Origin: Solea solea
Lineage: Eukaryota; Chordata; Actinopteri; Pleuronectiformes; Soleidae
Assembly: GCF_958295425.1 (NCBI RefSeq)
Contig: NC_081149.1
Span: forward strand, 4,509,701 to 4,573,700
DNA length: 64,000 nucleotides
Direction of reading: 5' to 3'
Under the pieces are notes generated by a model. The model searched no databases. It had not been told where the DNA came from and was given only the letters and a program-made list of their open reading frames with translations. The position numbers and the translations under genes are program-made. This document shows, piece after piece, positions 1-11,582 of the stretch (position 1 is the first letter of the stretch; each line of letters begins with the position of its first letter).

Positions 1-3000
1 TGGACATGTGGATGGATGGATGGATAGATAGATGCCCACCAGTGACACTTGTATAACTGTTAAAGATGGCGGACACTGTTTACATTCTGGGAATGAGGTC
101 CCGTCCCCTACGAGTGGGTCTAAAAAGTGTAGAATTAGTGTTGCAGTTTCAAGCCCCGGACCAAGCCTGGGAACAAGTGACTGGCGGGCACGTAAAACAG
201 AAAAGAAGGAAGATATTTCTTGACTCAGGGGAAGCTTAAGAAGCTCATCAAAAATACTAGCCCTATTACAGTAATGTAAATCAGTGAGGTATTCTTTTAA
301 TAATTCATTACAATTCAGTAAAATACAATCTTTGAGCAGATTTTTATTAAGAACAGTGGATTGGCAATCAAATGAACAACAGAAATGATGTTATGTTAAA
401 TGGAAAAATGTTCCACTCATCATTGAGTGCTGTGTGAAAGCGGCAGAAGCTGCACATTTAGCGATATCCCTGTTGCCTTTGTACCAATATCTCGTGCAGT
501 TCTTATCCAAACACCGCCAACACACACCGATGAACAATCATGTCATTAACAGACAGACAGACTTTCCTTGTGTTTATAGATAGATCACAATCTATCAAAT
601 TCTAACAGGAATTTCATTATGATTGTTAATGACAATTCCAAAATGGTTAAATTACATTTTTCAATGCTAAATTCTCTGCACTCTGCCTTTCATTACACAA
701 GACATACTTCTACAAATGTCAGGAAATATAATGAAACCTATTCACAGTCACTCTCAAGGCATCTGTTGAGACACTGACTGTAATGTGAACCAGAGGCGAT
801 TGCTCTAACACAGCCAGGGAAGAGATCTGCTTCCTTTTAAATGTCATCAAATAAATGGTCAAATATGACTTCATTACTTTTCATGACTATAAGTGTGCTA
901 CACAGAATCAAGAATATAAGTAGTGCATCAGCTGTTCTATCACAGATCGTTCTTCTCGTTCATTCCCGGAGCAGCTCGGCACATTAAAACCAGTGGAATT
1001 GATCTCTGTGGCCTTGTTTAGACTGCAGCCCAAATTTGATTTTTAAGCATATCCAGATTGTATCTAGCTTGATTTTCTTGGCAGCTAAAAAACATATGAG
1101 ATGCATTTTTTCCAAAGCTGGTTTCGAATGCGATTCTGATTGGATTTTTACAGATCCTGATCAATGCGAACGTCTCAGTCGCTCGGAGAGGATTTCAAAG
1201 TGTCTTCTGCGTCACTCGCAGCACGACTCAAAAAAACAACAACAATGATGTAGATCCAGAGAGACAGACGTTAAACGATCGACACAGTGAAAGACAACAG
1301 CTTAAAAATAAGAAGAAAGTTTGCGCCGCGACTCCACGTAACCATTTGGGACAGAAACAGGCACATTTTGTTTAGACTACTTGTTTTTCCAGGACAATGT
1401 CAATATGGACACATGCCAATCGGATCTGATCATGTGCAATATACTGTATAATGTGAACAGTAGGTCAGGAAGATCAGATTCTGATCAGATACGCTCTGAT
1501 TTGGGCTGCAGTCTCAACAAGGCCTGTGAGACAGCACAGAATAGGCGAGACGGTGATTGGATAAATGCGGCAGAACTGTCACTTCCAGGGAAGCTCAGCA
1601 TCTCTGGGAGTCAAAGGGGCAGTGGGCGGGCACAGACGCCGGGCTGATGCATGATGATTGGAGGAACTGTCTGAAAGGCGGAACCACTTATTGACTGACA
1701 GCCTTTTCTGTCTCAGGCCCATGTGGATTTTGAAACACATAACAGAGCGTTGTGTGTTGTTCGCTCTGTGATAGAGCCCATTTGTGTTTGTACATATTAT
1801 ACAATGTAAAGAAAAACACTATAATAGCATTTTGTTGTTTCTGTTTAATATAAATATCCCATTTCCTTGTTCCAGTCGTTCTTTCATTCATTTTTTTATC
1901 AACATGGGTTTGGTGATGGAAACGTCTAAAAAACTGGGCCTGAAGACCAGCAACCACCACTGATGTGAACCTGAGACAGTATTAAACACCCAACATCTAT
2001 TCTGTCTGCTCACTGCACACCAGATGCTCTGGGCTTTGATATTTCATTACAGAGACTCCAATGGGTTTGAATATGAATATATGTACTATAAAATACACAT
2101 GAAAAAATCTTATCATCACAAGATTATACATTTATCTAATATTCTATTCATATATTCGTCTTCTTTTGTGCACCTACGACCTCGGTAAACCTATTTGAAG
2201 CAATAAAGCAAATCATCCACATGAGCAAGAATAAGTTTTTATGAGATATTTGAGCCATTTCAAAGAATGGACTTAAACTTTTCATCTTTCGAGCCAAATA
2301 ATCTTTTTTACAGAATACAAAATATAATACAAACGGATGCCACTTCAAAGCTGAGTGAAGCTGACGTCTGTCTGATACAAATCATATGAGCATAATGTGG
2401 AAGTCGCTCTTAAAGGTGAATTCTCTCTCTCTTCCTCCTCCATTTCTATCCTCTGAACCCAACAGGGAGTCAGACGCCCACCCGAGTGTCGAGTTTCTCT
2501 CTACAATAACGTAAGGTCTGAACCTTTTTCAAGTGAAAATGAAGGGAAGAATCGTACTGCTGCTGATAATGTAGAGACACAGTTAAGTAATTAGTAGACG
2601 CCTGTGAAGAGGACCAGATTCTACAGACGTGTTCTGGATAATATTGAAAAGACGAGTGAGAGACACGGCACCAAACAGTGAGAGGACGAAGCCAAAGGAA
2701 CGGAGATAGAGGGAGGAAGCCCTGTGGACCCGCTGTCCTTTTTAATATTCATGAACTGGGTTCAAATAGAGAGAGAGAGAGAGCGAGAGATACCGAGAGA
2801 ATATGAGACAAGGGAGACAAAGACTGCCAAGTAATCTATGATGTTTCTCAGAGGAAACCAGTGAGTTTGTAGATAAGTTGTGACAAGAGCATAATTAGGA
2901 GCAAGAAACATGACTAAATGAAAAGAAGCCCAAGAATAGTGATATTCAATATTTGTCTCAGTGTCACATGGACAGAGCAGAACCACCGCTGAACGTATCC

Positions 3001-3101
3001 ATCAATAAGTTATGTGTGTCCATCAAACCCTGATCCGTCTCATTCCTCTGTGTCATCGCGCTCACTGGTGTCCACAAAACATTATCTTTTATTATGAGGA
3101 C
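1..3101. other. No gene recognised
   Basis: A GGAT run lies at 11-26 and a GA run at 2767-2784. The rest is AT-rich unique-looking sequence with only short chance reading frames. Confidence 0.6.
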
Positions 3102-3133
<32 letters not shown>

Positions 3134-3139
3134 CACACA
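3102..3139 (+). repeat. (CA)n microsatellite
   Basis: An alternating CA run with a single ACGC interruption near its middle. Confidence 0.95.
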
Positions 3140-3545
3140 GAGGGGTTTATGTGGCTGAAGAGCACTTTCACCACCCTGCTATTTTAGTGCAGCTGTTATG
3201 TTTCCACCTTCTCTCAGTGGTGACGTAAAACATGTCCCTCTGTGTGCTGCACAAAAACAAATAAAAACACAGCATTGATGAAACTAGTCTGAATGGAACA
3301 ATCGTTTATTACACATACAACGCAAATGACCAATGAGCGTCTAATCTGGTCGAGAGGGGCCCGTCTATAGAAACTGTTCAGTGGATGAGCAACATGAGAT
3401 CAAAATGATAACACAGTATTCTTTCACAGCGACATGATATCGCAATAAAGATGATATTTCACAGAATTTTAAACTAAAAATGCTTGGTTTGATATCGACT
3501 GATGTATATTTCACAATAAAAACATATTTATGATGCAAAATAAAG

Positions 3546-3612
3546 CTCACTCGCTCACTCGCTCACTCACTCACTCACTCACTCACTCACTCACTCACTC
3601 ACTCACTCACTC
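3546..3612 (+). repeat. (CTCA)n microsatellite
   Basis: About 16 CTCA units, the first few as CTCG, followed by a short CTC run. Confidence 0.95.
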
Positions 3613-3767
3613 CTCCTCCTCCCTCTGGACCTGCACTGACCTCACACAAACATTCAAAGCTCTCATCATTGTGTGTATTTTTAGTTGAGTTTATATTAGA
3701 TACTTAATCTATTTCATTTATTGTGTACTTTGTTGCCTATGCTTATTTTATGAGTTTTTAATGTATG

Positions 3768-3815
3768 TAAAGTATCTTTGAGCACCCTTTAAAAGTGCTA
3801 TATAAATAAAAATGC
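3768..3815 (+). repeat. Retroelement-type 3' tail (GTGCTATATAAATAAAA)
   Basis: GTAAAGTATCTTTGAGCACC and AAAAGTGCTATATAAATAAA match the usual 3' end of a very common fish retroelement family. Only the tail is recognisable. Confidence 0.5.
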
Positions 3816-4395
3816 ATGATTGTCATTATTGGCACACTATTGTATGTTAGGGAGACTTTCTGTCCAGCAAAAGAACCACTTTATGTTTTTTATTCTCAAT
3901 GATGGTGCATACATTAGACATGCAGTCAGAATAAGACAAAATAGTACTGGATTGATGTGGTCATATAAAAACGTCCCTTGAACATGTTTTCTGATTTATT
4001 TCTACAAGTTGAATAAAAGAAATCCACAGCATCTGCCCCTGGCTGCAGTGTGGAGGTGCCGTGTGCTCGGATACTGCTGTTCTGCATCATGGAGTCATCA
4101 CCATTATATCACAGAGACGCTCTTTCCATTCGTTGGGTCGCTGTTGTCATGCATCACTGTGACTGGCACAACTGTTTCAGAGTAATGACATCAGTGACGT
4201 GACTGGCGACGATCATTAATCAACCACACCCTTGGATTTAATGTGATAGGAAATAACTTCACACGCAAAAATGATGGACTGCAGCAAGTGAAGTCTGCAT
4301 GTCAACCAGCACAGACTCCAGGAAGTTACTGCTGCCAGCGCAGAGACAGTCCAGCATAACGCTGATTTATATTCCACCACAGCACTTTTACTGTG

Positions 4396-4479
4396 TGCTG
4401 CTGCTGCTGCTGCTGCTGCACCTACATGAACCAAACAGGAGGAGCGTCTGATCAGCAGCAGCAGCAGCAGCAGCAGCAA
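4396..4479. repeat. Inverted (CTG)n and (CAG)n trinucleotide repeats
   Basis: A CTG run at 4396-4419 and a CAG run at 4453-4479, about eight and nine copies, are complementary and only 33 bases apart. They could form a hairpin in either strand. Confidence 0.9.
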
Positions 4480-4817
4480 CCACAACTCTGCAGGGTTTGT
4501 TGTGTTGTGTGTTCATGAGTTAAGAAGAAAGAATTCAGAAATTTTAATTGAAGAAGCCGGAGAACAAAACTCCTGCAAAGAAAATATCACTGCAGAAAAC
4601 CACTAAAGTTTACTTACGTTTGTGTAAGCACACTTTGCATTACTCTAATTACGCAACAGTTTGTGCAATCGGAAACATTTCTGAAAGCTGAGAAATTGCA
4701 CGTCAAAGTCGATGTGTGGTTGTTACGGTAATTTTGCAGTCATTTGCACTGTTGCAGGAAGTCCGCGAATCAGCGTCTTTGTCACCAGTGAGGAGAGAGT
4801 TGGAAAAACGCCTGCAC

Positions 4818-4909
4818 ATACATATATATGTATGTATATATATATTTACATACATATCTACATATATATGTAGATATATGTAAATATATATGTGTATATA
4901 TATATATAT
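4818..4909. repeat. AT-rich palindromic microsatellite
   Basis: A (TA/CATA)n stretch with a near-perfect palindrome centred on CATATATATG at about 4860-4870 (TTTACATACATATCTACATA against its inverse). Such tracts extrude cruciforms readily. Confidence 0.8.
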
Positions 4910-4927
4910 AACCCTAACCCTAACCCT
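4910..4927 (+). repeat. Short interstitial telomere-like tract
   Basis: AACCCTAACCCTAACCCT is three copies of the vertebrate telomere hexamer (CCCTAA strand). It directly follows a TA microsatellite and palindromic AT-rich segment (4818-4909). A further CACCCTAACCCTGG lies at 5299. Confidence 0.9.
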
Positions 4928-5202
4928 GTGATATAATAGATCTCCTTTGCAGCATAGACCCCTATCACAGAGATGTTTGCTCCTTTATTCACACAGAATG
5001 AAATTTCAGGACACAGGGACTCTCCAGGGACAAATGTGGATACAGGCCAAGGTGTAGCAGGAGGATTTTCCCTAGCAACCAGCCTGATGATTTCCTGCTC
5101 CTCCTCCTCTGGTGTGTCAGGAGTTAAACTAACAGCACCTGCTGTGCTAATGTAGCCAGTGCATTCCTCTGTAACCTTTCTAAATGATATTCTCTCCACA
5201 GT
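4918..5202 (-). pseudogene. Coding-like fragment, not recognised
   Basis: On the minus strand an open frame from about 5202 to the telomere-like tract reads ERISFRKVTEECTGYISTAG, then SLTPDTPEEEEQEIIRLVAR, ENPPATPWPVSTFVPGES and ANISVIGVYAAKEIYYI. The composition is protein-like, with a TPDTPEEEEQE acidic run. There is no ATG near its start (it begins at a GTG-like codon two bases after a stop), and its end runs into simple repeats. It may be a fragment of a mobile-element or host exon. I cannot name it. Confidence 0.25.
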
Positions 5203-6975
5203 TTACACAATGGCATCATAAAAATTAGGCAGGAAAGCCGTTAACGCTGCCATGTTTCAAACTCACTTAAGAAATCAACAGTTTATGAGGTTATAAATGC
5301 ACCCTAACCCTGGTTAACAAACTACAGACATATAATACTTTTATTATGCAGTTTTCAATGTGTTTCATTATCTTGTGCACAAGATAAAACAGATATATGA
5401 CTTTCTGGGATATTTTGGGGCTCTGCACACACCAGACGCTCCTTCTGTTGCTTCAGACATGTTCACCTCTAACTAATTAGAATGCATGTTGTTGACAATG
5501 TGTCATTAAAAGTATTCAAAAGCTGGGACTGTTCCCAAACAACAACAGTTCATCCTGAAGTTTCCTCTCTTCTTCAGTGTCAACTGTCCCAGTTCTATCT
5601 TTTTTTTTATTTCAGTAAAATGACAGAGCACCGGCTCATTGCTAGTTGATGACTCCATTTGTTTCTTCCTGTCAAGTGATTTTTTTTATAATATATTCAC
5701 TTAATCATGTGGCGCTTGAGTTAAATAACAATGTTGCATCAAAATTAACCTCTGCCATTTATTTGTGTTGCTGTTGATGTACAACAGCCTTGAGGGATAA
5801 CTGTTGTGCTGACGATGGCACAAAACCCAATGATGCACAGGCAATCTGGTGTTTTCTTCCACTGACTTAATGTATGTCACATTGGGAGGAGAGGTGCAGC
5901 ACAGGCGGCTGTGGTAATCGAGTGGCACACCCTCTTTACTTACACTTTACTCCTCTTTCTATTATTAATTCTGTGTTTTTGGGTTTCTGTATTTTCCACT
6001 TCCATGTTGATGAATTATTCACTTCAAATCGACGGGCGTGCTGGATACGGACAGAAAACACTTCCTGTTGTCTACTGAAAAGATCCTGGATTGATTAAAA
6101 TTCATGTGTCACAATTCCATGAGGATCATCTGCTCCTCTCTGTGTGTCCAAAACACACTGAAGCCTGCAGTTTTAATTACACTGCTGGTAAACATATCTA
6201 CTGTCACCACCGTGACGTGGGGAACACTGGCATACTTTATTGTGATGCTTTAATGAGAGTGAGGACTCTAACCTGTTATGATCCACACATTTTGTTCTTT
6301 TCCATGTAAAACAAGCAAATCCAGTCAGATTTACCTGCTAAAAAGCAACTGTTATGGTAGTTTTACTGTTATAGGTCACTGAGAATCGTCATGTTCAAAA
6401 TTAATTTCACCTGAAGAAATACATCATTCCAAAAAGCTGCATTATGACATCATCCAGTCTTTTTCACACCACATTCATTCACGACAACATCCATGACGCC
6501 AGGTGAATCGAATCAGTGTCTCCAAAACATAAAAGCTTTTTACTAAAATAGTAAAACCATGTTTCGTATTGTTTTGCATTTCCATTAAGGAATAGTACCA
6601 AATTAACGGTGTTTAAGCATTCCATTCTTTGGTACTGTTCCCTTGGGGTACCGGAGTAAAAAAATCATGGTACGGCGCGGTCAGGGTGTCTCCGCCCACG
6701 ACAGTCAGATCACTGGGTGACTCCCTGACAATGGATGTAAATATCCCAGGGAAGTCGAGTCGTCGTCTTTTCTATATACAGAGTGGACAAAGTAGCCAAG
6801 CTACCATCTCTCATGTACAACCTGTCCCAGCCCTGACCTGCAGGACACCATCACATCACATAGGCAGCTCCTTCAGTGACAGCCTGACACCCAGCCTGTT
6901 CCTCTCACATGTAACATGCTACTCACTATGTGCAATATGACACTGTAATAAACTGCATGACCCATGTGCTACTGT
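5203..6975. other. No gene recognised; possible MITE at 6570-6740
   Basis: Mostly featureless. 6575-6740 (TTTCCATTAAGGAATAGTAC, TTGGTACTGTTCCCTTGGGG) resembles short fish inverted-repeat elements with GTACC motifs, but I could not fix the ends. Confidence 0.4.
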
Positions 6976-7007
6976 CTTATCTTCTATCTTATCTTATCTT
7001 ATCCTAA
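6976..7007 (+). repeat. (TATCT)n tail, probable LINE 3' end
   Basis: A run of TCTTA pentamers follows GCAATATGACACTGTAATAA, a context typical of fish LINE 3' UTR ends. Confidence 0.5.
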
Positions 7008-7222
7008 TCTTCCTGTTTGCTGGTTGAAGCTATCCAGAAAATCCACTGGTTGCAATAAGAGCTCTGTCTGAATGCAAGTCTATAGGAAATTGAGCTTCTA
7101 CTTCTCACTTGGTTTGCAAAATCAAAGCTAACATTTCCCTGAGGAGTTAATGGTCTCCATCGCAAGTTTCAGATCTTTTCCAATAGCACATGGTGTCAAT
7201 TTTTGAAATTATATTCACATTC

Positions 7223-7272
7223 AGTGGACACCAGTGTGATTGACAGCTGGTGTCGTCCAGTAGGAGCCTGGT
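7223..7272 (-). repeat. Inverted copy of part of the 62.3-kb repeat
   Basis: AGTGGACACCAGTGTGATTG and ACAGCTGGTGTCGTCCAGTA are the reverse complement of 62341-62390 with a few changes. The surrounding 7000-7300 may belong to the same family. Confidence 0.55.
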
Positions 7273-7791
7273 CCAGTTGCAGGTGTGTGAATTTCGAGTT
7301 GCAAAAACTCCACATGGTGCTGGTCAACTGTCAAATCCCGAGTCCATGTCACGACTATTTGCCACTTGAACAACACATTTGTGTTGATGCAAAGCCATAA
7401 ACTGTGTAACAGACATTCTGCTTCCAGGAAGAAGAAATAAACAGCCCACAACATGACTCAGTTGAAAAAATGTTGCTTTAATTTTTATAATAAGTGACTA
7501 GTGATGCATTTATGTGATATTTAAGCATTTTCCAATATCTGCTCCAGTGATTGTAACTCAGGGAAGAGTCCTTTTTAACCACTGTCCATTGCCTCAGACA
7601 TAGACCTCGTCTCTCAAACACTTTTCTTCCTCCTGTGTAATTTAGACACATCCTGTCTCAGAAAACAACATTTGTTTCCTCAACTACAAAAGCCCTTAAT
7701 GACCAATTGTTTCTTAAACAGCTGTCAGTACCATCATATCCCAGGAGGAGACTTCACTCTCTGAATGAAGACTTACTTGGTTCCTATAGTC

Positions 7792-7911
7792 TTTGGAGGC
7801 AGAGCCTTCAGCTACCAGGCTCCTCTTCTGAGGAAGCAGCTCCCAGTTGAGATTAAGGAGGCAGAAACCCTTCCTACATTTAAAATTAGGATGAAAACAT
7901 TCCTTTTTTGA
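7792..7911 (+). pseudogene. LINE polyprotein C-terminal remnant
   Basis: Forty codons ending at a TGA read FGGRAFSYQAPLLRKQLPVE, then IKEAETLPTFKIRMKTFLF. The pattern (F.G.AFS, APLL, LP..I+, TFK..LKTFLF) is the C-terminal end of fish non-LTR retrotransposon polyproteins. No upstream reverse transcriptase is preserved, so this is a 5'-truncated copy. The following 100 bases may be its 3' UTR. Confidence 0.75.
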
Positions 7912-8235
7912 TACAGCTCATAATTAGGGCTGGCTCACTTGTGCTGCAAAAGGCCTAGAGTGCCAGGGCCAGTCCTCCTCTCTTTCTCTCCCCATTGTAT
8001 TACTGCATAATATTAATTTGGATTCTTCTCACTATGATACAGAAAACTCTGCTGTGTGTAGCTGCATCTTTCAAGAAGGAATTCAATTTAAGTCGAGCAG
8101 TAGCAGTTGTGGTCAGTGTGACTGCACAATGGATCTGAGGACCTCCTGTCAAGGAAGAGGATACAATATTTCCACATGTATTTTAAAGACAATATTCTAC
8201 ATGTTGAATTAGTGATGTGATGCAATAAAATCAAC

Positions 8236-8690
8236 CCAAACTCCTCCTTCTTCCTCTCCCTTTAGAGGTCGCCACAGGGGATCATCTGCCTCCATCTTGT
8301 CTTATCCCTTGTGTCCTCTTTTGTTACATCAACTGTCCTCATGTCCTCCATCACAACATCCATGAACCTTCCCTGTGGTCTTCCCCTTTTCCTCCTGCCC
8401 GGCAGCTCCATCTACAGCATGCTTTGTCCAATATAATCACTATCCCTCCTCTGCACGTGACCAAACCATCTCAACCTTGACTCGCTGACTTCATCTCCAA
8501 ACCTGTCCAACCTGAGCTGTCCCTCAAACATGCTCATTTCTAATCCTGTCCATCCTGCTCATTCCAAATGACAATCTCAGCTTCTCCAGCTCGACCTCCT
8601 GTCCTGCCACTGTCTCCAAACCATATATCAAAGCAGGCATCACTACCATCGTGTGGACCTCCCCTTTCACATTTGCTGCATCAACTCAAA
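8236..8690 (-). pseudogene. LINE reverse-transcriptase C-terminal remnant, antisense
   Basis: On the minus strand one frame reads MVVMPALIYGLETVAGQEVE then LEKLRLSFGMSRMDRIR and stops. Another frame continues SRLRWFGHVQRRDSDYIGQ, stop, MELPGRRKRGRPQGRFMDVV and ends TRWRQMIPCGDL. The RLRWFGHVQRR and GRRKRGRP motifs are typical of fish non-LTR retrotransposons. A frameshift and at least two stops show it is dead. Confidence 0.82.
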
Positions 8691-8836
8691 CTTTTATTGT
8701 AAGTACGTCATTTTATTTTTATTTCTATTGCTGCACAGTTGCACAGTTGGGCTTGTTGCAAAGTCATTTCACTGGGGGTGTACTTGTACATCCACATGTG
8801 GCAAATAAAAATCTTGAATCTTGAATCTTGAATCAT
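8691..8836 (+). repeat. LINE-like 3' tail with (TCTTGAA)n
   Basis: GTCATTTCACTGGGGGTGTA and CAAATAAAAATCTTGAATCT end in about three TCTTGAA repeats (8810-8835). Such 7-bp tails are the 3' ends of fish LINEs. It directly follows the antisense LINE remnant. Confidence 0.55.
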
Positions 8837-9312
8837 GACAAAGCACTTCCCAAACCAAGCTATGTTAGCAGCCTTAATGCTCCCATTGGTAGAGGTAACT
8901 TATAATGGCAGAAACTAAATATGCTACCCAAAATTGTCTTTAAAGAGGAACTAAACCTGACTCCGCCCAATGCCTGATTTTGAAAACCTATAAAAAGTGG
9001 GCAGGAAGTTATCGGTGATGGAGGGGAAGGAGGGGTGAGTGAGCACTGCTGGGGGCGTGATGATCGAGTGGCAGCAAGTGCAAATTGAGGCAGCAGCAGC
9101 TTGCTGGGGTAATTCACTGGTGGCAGCAGAGTTGCATTCAGATTGAGACACGCACATTTTTAATAAGTTCACGCACTCACACGCCACACGTGGCATTTCT
9201 CACGCTGATAAGTGATGAAAGTCACTGCACATGAATTAGTAATCTATGAATCGATGACGCGAAGGCAGATTGCTCTGCGTAGTTCATTCATACAGCTGTC
9301 TTGAATTAGCGA

Positions 9313-10164
9313 CAGTGTTGTTTTTGGCAGCATTCTAGATTTAGTCTTAGTTTTAGTCTTTTGGACTAAAACACTTATTAGTTTTAGTCACGTTTTAGTC
9401 ATTTCTATATGTGATAACTTTAGTCACGTTTTAGTTATTTCTATATGTGATAACTTTAGTCACGTTTTAGTCATTTCTATATGTGATAACTTTAGTCACG
9501 TTTTAGTCATTTCTATATGTGATAGTTTTAGTCACGTTTTAGTCATTTCTATATGTGATAGTTTTAGTCACGTTTTAGTCATTTCTATATGTGATAACTT
9601 TAGTCACGTTTTAGTCATTTCTATATGTGATAGTTTTAGTCACATTTTAGTCATTTCTATATGTGATAGTATTAGTCACGTTTTAGTCATTTCTATATGT
9701 GATAGTTTTAGTCACATTTTAGTCATTTCTATATGTGATAGTTTTAGTCACGTTTTAGTCATTTCTATATGTGATAACTTTAGTCACATTTTAGACATTT
9801 CTATATGTGATAGTTTTAGTCACATTTTAGTCATTTCTATATGTGATAGTTTTAGTCACGTTTTAGTCATTTCTATATGTGATAGTTTTAGTCACGTTTT
9901 AGTCATTTCTATATGTGATAGTTTTAGTCACGTTTTAGTCATTTCTATATGTGATAGTTTTAGTCACGTTATAGTCATTTCTATATGTGATAGTTTTAGT
10001 CACGTTTTAGTCATTTCTATATGTGATAGTTTTAGTCACGTTTTAGACATTTCTATATGTGATAGTTTTAGTCACAGTTTAGTCATTTCTATATGTGATA
10101 GATCGTCATGAAAAAAATGGGCGTCCACAAAATAATTTTGTCATCGTTGACGAAAACAACACTG
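9313..10164. mobile_element. hAT-like MITE carrying a 36-bp minisatellite
   Basis: The element starts CAGTGTTGTTTT (9313-9324) and ends AAAACAACACTG (10153-10164), a perfect 12-bp inverted repeat. The octamer ATTAGCGA lies directly outside both ends (9305-9312 and 10165-10172), an 8-bp target duplication typical of hAT. There is no transposase frame. About 85% of the 852 bp is a tandem array. It is nested in a TTAA-flanked element. Confidence 0.92.
9380..10101 (+). repeat. 36-bp minisatellite, about 20 copies
   Basis: The unit reads TTTAGTCACGTTTTAGTCAT followed by TTCTATATGTGATAGT and recurs every 36 bases. Units differ mainly at TAAC/TAGT and at CACG/CACA; the second looks like CpG decay. 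The tandem unit contains two TTTAGTCA-like segments, so it may have grown from a shorter TTTAGTC motif seen in the left flank (9330-9380). Confidence 0.95.
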
Positions 10165-11314
10165 ATTAGCGACCTATCAGCCAATCAGAAAATAATATTC
10201 ACTGTTACTGTGCAGACTGAACGCGTTGCGCTCTGGTTCGCTTCCACACAACTGCACAGCTGGAGTCGTGAGACTAGAGCAGTGTTTCTACCGAGCGTAT
10301 AAACAGGAGCATGCTGAGCTCGCGAAGACTCTCTGTGATGTAGTAAAGTGAAGCACGATGTGTAACACAGGATCTTTTTTCCACCAAAAAAAGAAGTGCT
10401 GCGTATTCACCCACCCCACCCCCACTGCTGTGTCTCTGGGGGCGTGGCTAGATGAGGACGGTTGGTGACGAAGACCCAGGACAGTGACGAAAGCCCGGTA
10501 AGAGCCAGCTAACACTAAAATTCAAATGTAATGGGAGGTGTTTAGCCAGAGAAGGCGGTCCATACAACCATTTTAACACAAAATACACAATTCAAATATT
10601 TATATATATATACTAATATTACTAGATAACCTTATACACTATAGTTTTAACCTGAAAAAAGTGGGTTAGGGGTTTAGTTACTCTTTAAGTAAGTCCATCA
10701 TTGTTTGTTTTGTTTTCTTTAAAAACTGTGTAGTTTTCACAACCCTAGATTAAGACATTTATATGTACTTTAGGCAAGGGCATTGATTTACAGAGGCCTT
10801 CATCTTGTGCCGCCAAGTTTCTGCAGCAGCCTGAATAAACAAAAAGCAGCCAGAGTGTGTATTTCACAGCTTGAAGCAGATGCACAAACTAATGTGGGGA
10901 AAGGCAGAGCTGAACAGAGTTGTGTGTTACAGTCTGCAGTCTCACTATTAGATGTCACTAATTGCTACACAATGGAGCGTTAAATATAGATTTTAGATAA
11001 TAAATACGATTACGGGTAACTGCACATTGTATTTCATGAATCCCTGAAATTGCAAAGACACTATTTCATTATATTATATTTTATATTTGTTCCGATTATG
11101 CAATGAACAACTCTATTAAACTTCAGACACTATTGAAAAGGAGCAGGCAGACAAGGATCTTGTGCTACCTGCTCCTTTCTCATTACACAATAGACTGTGA
11201 ACATCGATGGGCTGTCAGTCACAGCCATTCAAGGATGGACATAGCAACAAAACATGAAGAGGCAGAAACAGAAAAGAAACCTTTATTTTGAGTTTCATAT
11301 GTGCTCTTTCTTCA

Positions 11315-11347
11315 GTCATTCATTCATTCATTCATTCATTCACTCAC
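11315..11347 (+). repeat. (CATT)n microsatellite
   Basis: About seven CATT units followed by CACTCACTG. Confidence 0.9.
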
Positions 11348-11489
11348 TGTCCAGCGTTTTATAGGTGACATAGGGCAAAATGTGGGTACAACACAGACAC
11401 ACACAACCATTCACTCTCACGTTCACATTTGGACTTGTGGGAGATTTTTGGACTCTTGGACCCCGGGAAAAACACACACACACACACAG

Positions 11490-11582
11490 TGAGAACATGC
11501 AAACTCCACACAGAGAGGCCATCGATCAAACCAGGATTCAAACAGACAGCCTTCTTGCTGAGAGGCAACAGTGCCGTTGCAA
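11490..11582 (-). repeat. Antisense fragment of the 23.3-kb SINE-like repeat
   Basis: GAGAACATGCAAACTCCACA, CCAGGATTCAAAC and GCCTTCTTGCTGAGAGGCAA are the reverse complement of the promoter half of the repeat at 23299. It is preceded by a diverged stretch with an internal CA run (11473-11488). Confidence 0.65.

Larger units (their letters stand above)
8940..10688. mobile_element. TTAA-flanked inverted-repeat element hosting a hAT-like element
   Basis: TTAA at 8940-8943 is followed by AGAGGAACTAAACC. At the other end, GGTTTAGTTACTCT (10671-10684) is followed by TTAA (10685-10688). The 14-bp termini match at 13 positions when one is inverted, and TTAA on both sides is the target duplication of piggyBac-like or Kolobok-like elements. 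I find no transposase, so this is a non-autonomous copy. A second element (9313-10164) is inserted inside it; the original would be about 880 bp. The superfamily is not settled between the TTAA-type groups. Confidence 0.75.

Noticed and set aside
4910..4927. True chromosome end
   Set aside because: Only three hexamers, with ordinary sequence on both sides.
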